DNA of 64,000 nt, from contig NZ_CP010429.1 in assembly GCF_000974425.1 (NCBI RefSeq), positions 6,154,501-6,218,500 on the forward strand. The letters are read 5' to 3'. This stretch comes from Spirosoma radiotolerans (GTDB lineage: Bacteria > Bacteroidota > Bacteroidia > Cytophagales > Spirosomataceae). The notes beneath the pieces are model-generated. The model worked only from the letters and a program-made list of their open reading frames with translations. It made no database searches and was not told where the DNA came from. Position numbers and translations under genes: made by a program. Shown in pieces: positions 1-6,744 of the stretch (the stretch's first letter is position 1; each line of letters starts with the position of its first letter).

Positions 1-240
1 TTTATTGGCCAGTTGCGTCCGCTCGGTCTGATGCGTCAGTACCAACTCACCCTCGGTAGTCAGTTTGCTGGCTAGTTTTTCTTCCAGAATCGCCCGCTCT
101 TCTTCTGTAAGCACCTGCGACTGGCGAACGTTGAATCGGAGCTCAGCTTTGGTTGCCACTTTGTTTACATTCTGCCCACCGGCCCCACCACTGCGGGCAA
201 ATTGATACTGTAACTCGGGCTGTAAACGGGACGTATCCAT
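1..240 (-). CDS. arfB: Alternative ribosome-rescue factor ArfB (partial, 3' end outside window)
   Basis: The reverse strand encodes an ORF that starts with ATG at 238-240 and runs off the left edge, giving 80 residues. Near the start it reads FARSGGAGGQNVNKVATKAEL, which contains the GGQ motif that triggers peptidyl-tRNA hydrolysis in class I release factors; the short lead before GGQ and the absence of the codon-recognition domain fit ArfB (YaeJ), which frees ribosomes stalled on non-stop mRNA. In the family a basic C-terminal tail of about 30 residues enters the empty mRNA channel; that part is not visible here. It is transcribed divergently from the small-protein array that begins at 341. 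Confidence 0.88.
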   Translation of the reverse strand, partial: MDTSRLQPELQYQFARSGGAGGQNVNKVATKAELRFNVRQSQVLTEEERAILEEKLASKLTTEGELVLTHQTERTQLANK

Positions 241-340
241 ACTTAATGAAGCTAATCTGCAGATTGAATAGAAAAACTACAGAATCAGCGAACAATCGCC
301 AAAGGTGTCAGTTTTCCCCAAAACTAATGGATTCAATGGT

Positions 341-682
341 ATGGCTCATCACGATCAGAAAATCGCCACGATGCTGGGCGATACATTAACCGTATTGGGT
401 GGTGGTTCGCCCTCAACCACCACTGATGAAGGCGTTAACCTGGTTGAGCAGTGGATCGGGATTGTTCGCTCTACGCCCAATACCGAATGGGTTGCCGAGC
501 CTCTCCGAAAGCTTCGGGATGCCCTCAATGCCAACGATGTAAACGAGGTCGAACGGCTCATGCGCGATCTTTCCGGGGTACTTATCGACTTCGCTAACGA
601 TGGCGAAACGGGTAACTATAAAGAGGATTTGCAGAATCTATCCACTTCCCTGAAGGATTTTGCCCGAGGGCTGGCCAAGTAA
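341..682 (+). CDS. Small helical protein, tandem paralog family, copy 1
   Basis: A 113-residue protein without signal peptide or membrane segment, predicted mostly helical. I do not recognise a named family. It shares a layout with the next four genes: an N-terminal LGDTLTVL-type helix, a short loop, a G-V-x-L-[IV]-[DE]-x-W helix (here DEGVNLVEQWI), a L-R-x-x-L helix, then a L-L/M-x-x-L helix and a C-terminal L-x-x-L-x-x-x-L helix. The ATG at 341 is preferred over the longer GTG start at 305 because the other copies begin at an equivalent distance from the conserved helix. Spacing to copy 2 is 39 bases on the same strand, so cotranscription is likely. Function unknown. Confidence 0.8.
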   Translation: MAHHDQKIATMLGDTLTVLGGGSPSTTTDEGVNLVEQWIGIVRSTPNTEWVAEPLRKLRDALNANDVNEVERLMRDLSGVLIDFANDGETGNYKEDLQNLSTSLKDFARGLAK

Positions 683-721
683 AACGCAAGACAACAAACT
701 ACATATAGAACACATTAGACC

Positions 722-1096
722 ATGATTGCTAAAGATCAAAATCAGATTTCGCTCATTGAAGAGACGGTAAATACGTTCGATGGAAATATTGACGAGACGA
801 CGGCCACCGACGGCCTGTCGCTCATTGATAAGTGGCTTACCCGGCTCAATGACGCTGGCACTGAAAACACGGCTACCATTACCGATATACTCGAACGACT
901 TCGGCCCGAAATCGACACGTCGCAACGCTACAACCGGACAGACAACCAGCAGATCGCCAGTCTACTACAGGAACTTATTGAGCAAACTCAAAAGGTAGCG
1001 GCTTTGCCCGAAGCCAGTGCTGAGCAACTGGAGCTTTCGCAATTGATTGCCACGCTCGAAAACCTGCATCGGCAGGCAGTTAGTCGTATTGATTAA
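722..1096 (+). CDS. Small helical protein, tandem paralog family, copy 2
   Basis: A 124-residue acidic, soluble, helical protein of the same family as its neighbours; the core signature reads TDGLSLIDKWL at about residues 28-38. Compared with copies 1, 4 and 5 it has a longer insert between the two central helices (around residues 55-75), a feature it shares with copy 3, so copies 2 and 3 look like sister duplicates. The gene lies 39 bases after copy 1 and 19 bases before copy 3, on the same strand. No signal peptide or known catalytic motif. Function unknown. Confidence 0.8.
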   Translation: MIAKDQNQISLIEETVNTFDGNIDETTATDGLSLIDKWLTRLNDAGTENTATITDILERLRPEIDTSQRYNRTDNQQIASLLQELIEQTQKVAALPEASAEQLELSQLIATLENLHRQAVSRID

Positions 1097-1115
1097 TCCC
1101 AAACAACCCATTTAA

Positions 1116-1832
1116 ATGGCTATAAACCAGCACGCATCAAACCTGATCGATATCACCGCTAAGGCTTTCAATGGCGATGTTATCAGCATATCCCCAACAG
1201 ATGGACTTTCACTTGTCGACAGTTGGATTAGCTTTCTAAAATCTGACGGACAGGAAAACAACCCGATCACCAATCGCTTAACCGAGCTAAGAACGGAATT
1301 ACAGGAGAGCAACCTTAACGGCGCCCGGATTCAGGACATTCTCAATGATCTGGTTGGGCAAACAACGCAATTAGCCGATTCAGCAGAGGCCGACAACAAA
1401 CCAAGGCTTACCACCTTAGCAGAAGCCTTGCAGGGGTTTAATGAGCAACTGAACTTGCCAACGCCAATGACCAACCCCGACAAACAGGCGCCCATGACCA
1501 GCACCGTTGGGGGCGAGTCGACTACCAGTGGCGCGGGCATGTCGGCAGTTGGAACAAGTGACGATGACCTGTCGAACCGAAATGGAGGTACCGTAAGCAG
1601 TGGTCCAACCGTCGAAATGGAGGCCACCCCCGATAATGGCCGGCTGGCTGCCAGCGGCAGCTCTTCAAACGAAAGCCGTGACGCGAGCAATTCCCAAACG
1701 GCCGGTGGCGACTCGTATTCATCGGTTTCGGATGTAGCAGAAGCTGGTGCGGGACGAGTTGGCGGTATGGGTATTTCCGGCGGTGACAGCGATTCGGATT
1801 CCATTCAATCCGGAGGGCGGTCATCTCTTTGA
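1116..1832 (+). CDS. Small helical family protein with long Ser/Gly-rich tail, copy 3
   Basis: A 238-residue protein. Residues 1-115 are a member of the local paralog family (signature TDGLSLVDSWI at about 28-38, then LTELRTEL). From about residue 120 to the end it carries a low-complexity tail rich in Ser, Gly, Asp, Thr and Ala, almost without large hydrophobics, so the tail should be disordered. The tail is absent from all other copies. It ends in GGRSSL. There is no signal peptide, so this is probably a cytosolic protein unless exported by an unrecognised route. Reading-frame quality is good: the tail stays open in one frame for over 350 bases. Confidence 0.75.
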   Translation: MAINQHASNLIDITAKAFNGDVISISPTDGLSLVDSWISFLKSDGQENNPITNRLTELRTELQESNLNGARIQDILNDLVGQTTQLADSAEADNKPRLTTLAEALQGFNEQLNLPTPMTNPDKQAPMTSTVGGESTTSGAGMSAVGTSDDDLSNRNGGTVSSGPTVEMEATPDNGRLAASGSSSNESRDASNSQTAGGDSYSSVSDVAEAGAGRVGGMGISGGDSDSDSIQSGGRSSL

Positions 1833-2033
1833 GGGAATCAAGGGCCTTGCCTTACTGCTCCTGAACCCAGAGACATACCCGGTCAGACCGGCTTTTCGCG
1901 TAGCTGGCAACGCCCTTCTGTGAGCTAAACAAACCGTCGCCAGACGGGTTATTTATAGAACAACAAACCACTAACTGGTTGAAGCCCGCTCCTGATCAGA
2001 CGATTTTCGACCTGTTACAATCCATAAAGAACT

Positions 2034-2375
2034 ATGCCTTCTCACGCATTAGATCAACGGCTGTTCGAACGAACAAACAGCCTCACCGACGAAAACGATT
2101 CGATTTTAGCGTCGCCCCAGGATGGTGTTGAACTCATTGACAACTGGTTACGGATCATTGCTGGAAATACCAGTACGCAAATCGTCGAAGAGGAATTGAA
2201 CGAATTACGAAGCGAGCTTATGCTTGATGAACCCGACGCCGACCGCGTTCGGAGTTTGCTGCTAAACCTCGCCGATAATACTGCGCTTGTGGCGCAGAGC
2301 AAAAATGTTCAGGAACAAACAGCCAACAAGCTGGACAGCGTGGCCTTTACGCTGCGTTCGCTGGCAGGAATGTAG
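2034..2375 (+). CDS. Small helical protein, tandem paralog family, copy 4
   Basis: A 113-residue soluble helical protein with the family signature QDGVELIDNWL at about residues 31-41 followed by LNELRSELM and LRSLAGM at the C-terminus. It sits 201 bases after copy 3, the widest gap inside the array; that gap holds no other frame I would call. Same strand and spacing pattern as the other copies. Closest in layout to copy 5 (both have the LNELR element and a PDxxxxRxLLxxLAD stretch). Function unknown. Confidence 0.78.
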   Translation: MPSHALDQRLFERTNSLTDENDSILASPQDGVELIDNWLRIIAGNTSTQIVEEELNELRSELMLDEPDADRVRSLLLNLADNTALVAQSKNVQEQTANKLDSVAFTLRSLAGM

Positions 2376-2455
2376 AAAGGTCAATAAATAGCAATAGGTC
2401 AAACCAACAGGGTCTTACAGACTTTATTGGTTTGTCATTAATTAACCCCATCAGG

Positions 2456-2803
2456 ATGCTAGGATCAAACAAGTTAGAAGAGAGCATGCTCGGCGATACG
2501 CTCAGTTTGTTTCGGGGTACCGACCCGGCCGATCTTTCAGCCACGCAGGGCGTTATGTTAATCGATGGCTGGCTACAGGCATTAGACGGCGACCCGAACA
2601 TCGACCGGATCAAAGATCAACTCAATGAATTACGCACGGTTCTGCAATCGGCCCAACCGGACGAACAGCACCTACGAACCTTGCTGACAAGTCTGGCCGA
2701 TACCGCACAGGAAGTTGCCGAAGGCCAAACCGCCGAAGGGACCTGGACAGGCGGCCTGGAGAGCTTGTCGAAAATTTTACGCAATTTGGGCACCAGCTCA
2801 TAG
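2456..2803 (+). CDS. Small helical protein, tandem paralog family, copy 5
   Basis: A 115-residue family member. It starts MLGSNKLEESMLGDTLSLF and shows ATQGVMLIDGWL, LNELRTVL and LRTLLTSLADTAQEVA, matching copy 4 helix by helix. The ATG at 2456 is chosen rather than a TTG at 2432, since the homologous helix begins soon after it. The 80 bases upstream contain no hairpin that would separate it from copy 4. Function unknown. Confidence 0.78.
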   Translation: MLGSNKLEESMLGDTLSLFRGTDPADLSATQGVMLIDGWLQALDGDPNIDRIKDQLNELRTVLQSAQPDEQHLRTLLTSLADTAQEVAEGQTAEGTWTGGLESLSKILRNLGTSS

Positions 2804-2835
2804 GCATTACGACTAGTGCTGGCGGAGATATACCA

Positions 2836-4041
2836 TCACTCTTTAAATTCACTATACACAATATGGAAGGAACAGGCACAACACTGGAACACAGAATGCT
2901 TACCGATACCCTCGGCGCTTTTGGTGAAGAAAACCTTACGGCGCTTTCGCCCGAACGGGGTATCGCTCCATACAGGCTCCGTGGACAGCCTGGTCAGAAG
3001 CGTATCCAGGGTTTTGGGATAAGCTATATACAACTGAATATACGGGTCCCGGATTACATCGGCCTGAATGGAGGCTCTATCAACGTATTGCCCCTCCGCT
3101 CGTTGATTGTCATAAGCACTTGGGTTGATATATAGGCTATCGAGCCGGGCCGTGTACAAATGACGTTGGCGTAGATTTACTTTACGCTGTTCTAGCCGGG
3201 AAAAGTCGATATAGAACTCAAGGATAATCAAGACGAAGAAAGCGATCGTCATCCCCCCCATCGTCCGGATAATTTTCTGATATGGCAGATGGCTATAAAA
3301 CGTGTTGAGAATGAAGCCATAGGGTCTGTGAAAGCCCCAAAACAGGAGTTTGTTAAGAGAAGTCAATCGATAGTGTATACTGGCTCCACGCGGATGTGCT
3401 CTGACCTTGGGTAAACTCAAGATAGTACTGGCTATAAAGTAGCAGATGATGAGTCCATAAGCCGTCTGTTTTATGCCCTCCCAATACTGATCGGGAATAA
3501 TCGGGTGGATTACCGAGTAAACCAGTAAGGTCAACAAATAGGATAGCGCAACAAAAATCAGGATGAAAACAAAAAGAAAAGCTACGGCAAAGACGATATT
3601 ACATCGTCGGTCCAACCGCATAATATAGGCATCCAGTGGCCCCAATTCGGTCGCCATTCTTTCCTGGGCATATTTGGTGGAAAAAGGAATTCGGTCGTAA
3701 TGAATACCAGTCGGATAAACGGCCAGTAAGCCAACCAGGCCAACCCAGAAGGCACGCATGACGAAGTTGGTCAGGAAAGCCAGGAACAGAACATAGCATG
3801 TCGCCTTCATCATGCTGTAGGCCATGGCCGGAAACAGCCCCTGCATACCTGCCGTTTGACTCATTAGATTATACCGAAAGTAATCGAAGGCTTCATCGAG
3901 CAAATCAGGCAGTTGCAGAACGGCAAATAACGCGGCCCCCGAAATAACCAGTTCGAGATTCCAGCTCTGCGTGGTTAATTCGCGCAGTTTTTCTTCCTGC
4001 TGCGGAAGTAAAGGTTCATTTGAGTCTGGTGTTGGCAACAC
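2836..4041 (-). CDS. Multi-pass membrane protein of unknown function with replaced C-terminus
   Basis: A 401-residue integral membrane protein. It starts at a GTG (4041); no ATG is available upstream. Hydrophobic stretches suitable as membrane helices lie near residues 33-50, 80-110, 150-180, 190-212 and 265-285, separated by basic loops. I do not recognise a named family; it resembles uncharacterised Bacteroidota membrane proteins. The last 43 or so residues (after LSTEPVW) are an antisense reading of the truncated small-protein gene, rich in Cys, Arg and Lys, and stop at 2836. The native C-terminus therefore seems to have been lost by the same deletion that cut the sixth paralog. Confidence 0.7.
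   Translation of the reverse strand: MLPTPDSNEPLLPQQEEKLRELTTQSWNLELVISGAALFAVLQLPDLLDEAFDYFRYNLMSQTAGMQGLFPAMAYSMMKATCYVLFLAFLTNFVMRAFWVGLVGLLAVYPTGIHYDRIPFSTKYAQERMATELGPLDAYIMRLDRRCNIVFAVAFLFVFILIFVALSYLLTLLVYSVIHPIIPDQYWEGIKQTAYGLIICYFIASTILSLPKVRAHPRGASIHYRLTSLNKLLFWGFHRPYGFILNTFYSHLPYQKIIRTMGGMTIAFFVLIILEFYIDFSRLEQRKVNLRQRHLYTARLDSLYINPSAYDNQRAEGQYVDRASIQADVIRDPYIQLYIAYPKTLDTLLTRLSTEPVWSDTPFGRKRRKVFFTKSAEGIGKHSVFQCCACSFHIVYSEFKE
2863..2964 (+). pseudogene. Truncated sixth copy of the small helical family
   Basis: The first 34 codons after ATG 2863 are clearly a family N-terminus: MLTDTLGAFGEENLTALSPE followed by RGI parallels the MLGDTLSLF...LSATQGV stretch of copy 5. Exactly after the conserved Gly-Ile, where L-I-D-x-W is expected, similarity stops and the frame continues into sequence antisense to the convergent membrane-protein gene. 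The remaining two thirds of the domain are missing. I read this as a deletion breakpoint near 2964 rather than a short functional gene. Confidence 0.7.
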
Positions 4042-4098
4042 AGGAATCGGATTAAAAGACTATCGAAAGATACTAATATAGACCAATTGATTGTACGT

Positions 4099-4452
4099 CT
4101 ACGAAAAGGCATCCTCAATGTGTTTCACCCGCAAGTCAGTGCCGGCTACGGTTACTGCGATAATATCGAACCGGATATCGTGCATCCAGCCATTAGCGAA
4201 GATATATTGTTCGGCGGCTTTCATAACCAGTTTGGCCTTCGTGTAGGACACAAACTCCTCCGGGTTGCCATAACTCAGATTGGTGCGAGTTTTGACCTCG
4301 GCAAAAATCAATAGTTTCTCTTTTTGGGCGATGATGTCAATTTCAGCGTGTTGATGACGGAAGTTTTGGGCGACAATTTCGTAGCCTTTTTCCCGCAGGT
4401 AACGGGTCGCTTCGAGTTCGCCCTGCTTACCAGTTTCGTTGTGTTGCGCCAT
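4099..4452 (-). CDS. YraN/UPF0102 family nuclease-fold protein
   Basis: A 117-residue protein with the UPF0102 pattern: GKQGELEATRYLREKGY near the start, then HAEIDIIAQKEKLLIFAEVK. The E...EIDII...EVK residues match the restriction-endonuclease-like (PD-(D/E)xK) core that defines the family, related to Holliday-junction resolvases; a cellular role is not firmly established. ATG 4452 is chosen over the upstream in-frame start at 4512 because the family begins just before the GxxGE motif and because the longer form would overlap the divergent lipB leader. Confidence 0.87.
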   Translation of the reverse strand: MAQHNETGKQGELEATRYLREKGYEIVAQNFRHQHAEIDIIAQKEKLLIFAEVKTRTNLSYGNPEEFVSYTKAKLVMKAAEQYIFANGWMHDIRFDIIAVTVAGTDLRVKHIEDAFS

Positions 4453-4553
4453 TGCTTTAAGTAGGTTACGGGTAAACAATCGAACGAAACAGAGCCGTCT
4501 GATTGTTAGCAAAAGGAAGTTGCCTTATGAAAGGCCAGTTCCTCCGTAAAGCA

Positions 4554-5306
4554 ATGAATAGTCGCATTAATAAACAAGTTGACGTTCGTAAGTTAGGATT
4601 GATCGCGTATCGGCAAGCCTGGGATGAACAGGAACGCCTGTTTGCCACCATTGTCAATCAAAAATTACTGAACCGTACCCAGCCTGCCGATGAGCAGCAG
4701 CCCACGGCCAACTACCTGCTGTTCTGTGAACACCCGCCCGTGTATACCCTCGGCACCAGCGGACACCCGGAAAACCTGCTGATCAATGAAGACCGGCTGA
4801 CCAACGAGCTCGGCGCAACGTTTTTCAAAATTCGGCGTGGGGGCGACATTACCTACCACGGCCCCGGCCAGTTAGTAGGCTACCCCATTCTGGATCTGGA
4901 CAACTTCTTTACCGATATTCATCGCTACATGCGGTTGCTGGAAGAGAGCATTATTCTGACCCTGGCCGACTATGGGTTGCAGGCGGGCCGGATAGAAGGC
5001 GCGGGAGCCGACAGGTTAACGGGCGTTTGGCTTGATGTTGATGGCCCGAATCCACGGAAAATTTGTGCCATGGGCGTTAAAGCAAGCCGTTGGGTAACGA
5101 TGCACGGATTTGCCCTGAACGTTAATACAGATTTGAGTTATTTTTCTCATATTGTCCCCTGTGGCATAACCGATAAGGCCGTTACCTCACTGGCCGTAGA
5201 GCTGGGCCGTGAAGTACCTTTGGATGAAGTCGCAAACAATGTTCAACGGCACTTGTTCGAGTTGTTTGACATGGAATTAGTTGAGAATAATGAAGAAAGA
5301 CATTAA
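4554..5306 (+). CDS. lipB: Lipoyl(octanoyl) transferase LipB
   Basis: Transfers the octanoyl group from octanoyl-ACP to lipoyl domains, the first step of endogenous lipoate assembly, in the cytosol. The 250-residue protein shows the family blocks RRGGDITYHGPGQLVGYP (about 94-111), GAGADRLTGVWL, and the catalytic pair: Lys in RKICAMG (about 169) and Cys in VPCGI (about 203), 34 residues apart as in the E. coli enzyme. I use ATG 4554, which puts the start a few residues before the LGLIAYRQAW block; ATG 4527 and TTG 4503 are alternatives. Divergent from yraN. The last 17 bases overlap the next gene, indicating translational coupling. Confidence 0.95.
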   Translation: MNSRINKQVDVRKLGLIAYRQAWDEQERLFATIVNQKLLNRTQPADEQQPTANYLLFCEHPPVYTLGTSGHPENLLINEDRLTNELGATFFKIRRGGDITYHGPGQLVGYPILDLDNFFTDIHRYMRLLEESIILTLADYGLQAGRIEGAGADRLTGVWLDVDGPNPRKICAMGVKASRWVTMHGFALNVNTDLSYFSHIVPCGITDKAVTSLAVELGREVPLDEVANNVQRHLFELFDMELVENNEERH

Positions 5307-5694
5307 TTTTTTGCCCGTTGAGGGCGTACACATAGTAATTGCCCGGAAAGAGAACCTCCTTGGCGGATATGACTGGCAGGTTTTTTTGATCAATCAGAAT
5401 GACGTGCCAATCCAAACGGTTTTTGTTACCTCAAAAGGCTACGGATTGAAGAACGACGAAGAGCAGAAAACCTCGACTCTGCGGCATTTCTTTGTCGAAA
5501 TTCAACCCGGCGCACATGAAGTTGTCGAAACCATCATGCCGGATGTATTTCACCTTAACAATGAGTATTGGGTGAGTTATTTTATCGGAAAACAGATTTT
5601 CGACAAGAAGTTTATCTTCGTACCCGACAGCATTGTTGAAGAAAACCTGGTGACGATACCCGCTTTGGGGCTGGAAGGAATTTTGCATGCTTGA
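5290..5694 (+). CDS. Conserved hypothetical protein coupled to lipB
   Basis: A 134-residue soluble protein starting at ATG 5290, inside the last codons of lipB (a TTG at 5281 is the only longer option). It is beta-strand rich, with alternating hydrophobic residues (VHIVIAR, WQVFLIN, VPIQTVFVTSKGYG) and a conserved-looking FVEIQPG and YWVSYFIGKQIFDKKFIFVP block. No catalytic motif or signal peptide is seen. The overlap with lipB suggests the two are made together, but nothing ties it directly to lipoate. I recall similar uncharacterised proteins in Cytophagales; function unknown. Confidence 0.7.
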   Translation: MKKDINFLPVEGVHIVIARKENLLGGYDWQVFLINQNDVPIQTVFVTSKGYGLKNDEEQKTSTLRHFFVEIQPGAHEVVETIMPDVFHLNNEYWVSYFIGKQIFDKKFIFVPDSIVEENLVTIPALGLEGILHA

Positions 5695-5803
5695 GTAAGG
5701 TGGGTAGAAAGCCACGATGTTGATGCTTAAGTTTCTACGACTCGGTCCTACTAACAAAGGTCCATTATTTTAGATTCGCGGGTCTCTGCCCACACTATAT
5801 ACT

Positions 5804-6541
5804 ATGCCTCAACCCGTTTCCTGGAAGCGTCGCCTTAAAAACTTCCTCTTTATCGACCTTAAAACAGTGGCGGGGGAGCCGTCACTTCTGTCTGTAGAGC
5901 CACGTCTGCAACGACAGTGGGAAGAAAAAAGTCGGTTTTTCAAGAGTGACGATGAGCTATCGGCGGCTGGCTGGTATGATCGGCGGGCATCTTATTTTGC
6001 CGAATTTGGCAAGATTATCTGCATCAGCGTGGGTGGGTTGTTTTTCGATGACGACGACAAGCCCCACCTGAAAGTGAAATTGTTGAGCAATGACGATGAA
6101 CAAACTCTGCTAAACGAGTTTCTAGTCATTGTCAACCGGTACCCACCCGGCGAACTGACGCTCTGTGCACATAATGGCAAGGAATTTGACTTTCCTTATT
6201 TATGCCGACGGCTGATGGTCAATGGATTGCCGTTACCACCTGCTTTACAGATATCAGGTAAGAAACCCTGGGAAATACCGCACCGGGACACGCTTGAGTT
6301 CTGGCAGTTTGGCGATAAGCGGCATTTCGTTCCGCTCGATCTGCTGGCCGCCGTGCTGAATGTGCCCACCCGACCGCTCGAATGGACCGGCGACCGAACC
6401 AGCGAAGTATATTACCGCGAACACGACTGGCCACGCATTGAGCAATATGCCCGCGATTCGATAGTGATGCTGGTTCAGGTTTACCTTCACCTGGTGGGTG
6501 CCCCGCTCGTGGCCGACGAGCATATTGTACTGAGTGATTAA
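5804..6541 (+). CDS. PolB-like DEDDy 3'-5' exonuclease, first motif altered
   Basis: A 245-residue RNase H-fold protein of the predicted 3'-5' exonuclease family related to the PolB proofreading domain. Family blocks are present: a first strand (LFIDLKTV, about 17-24), YFAEFGKIICISVGG, LCAHNGKEFDFPYLCRRL (ExoII, about 124-141), PWEIPHRDTLEFWQFGD, and ExoIII-like YARDSIVM near 221-228. In the family the first strand carries D-x-E (DIET); here the glutamate position is lysine (codon AAA). The acidic pair that binds the first metal is therefore incomplete, and activity may be lost or changed. It is a single gene, 110 bases after the previous frame. Confidence 0.82.
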   Translation: MPQPVSWKRRLKNFLFIDLKTVAGEPSLLSVEPRLQRQWEEKSRFFKSDDELSAAGWYDRRASYFAEFGKIICISVGGLFFDDDDKPHLKVKLLSNDDEQTLLNEFLVIVNRYPPGELTLCAHNGKEFDFPYLCRRLMVNGLPLPPALQISGKKPWEIPHRDTLEFWQFGDKRHFVPLDLLAAVLNVPTRPLEWTGDRTSEVYYREHDWPRIEQYARDSIVMLVQVYLHLVGAPLVADEHIVLSD

Positions 6542-6744
6542 GTCAGTCAGGACAACCGGGCCAATCTACGGACTAGCCCGATAGCCAATAAACAACCGGT
6601 TGTTTGGTATTTGGACAAACAATCTGGTCAATAACCACAAACACGGGCAAGCAGAGCCTTTCTACAAAGCCCACACATATACGTCATGGACTGCCATGGT
6701 AGTTCATACTTTTTTAGCCAGGTCCTAAAAGCCGGGCAAGTAAC

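Noticed and set aside
1331..1804. 157-residue minus-strand frame opposite copy 3 of the small family
   Set aside because: Mirror frame of the low-complexity Ser/Gly tail; no start context or recognisable domain.
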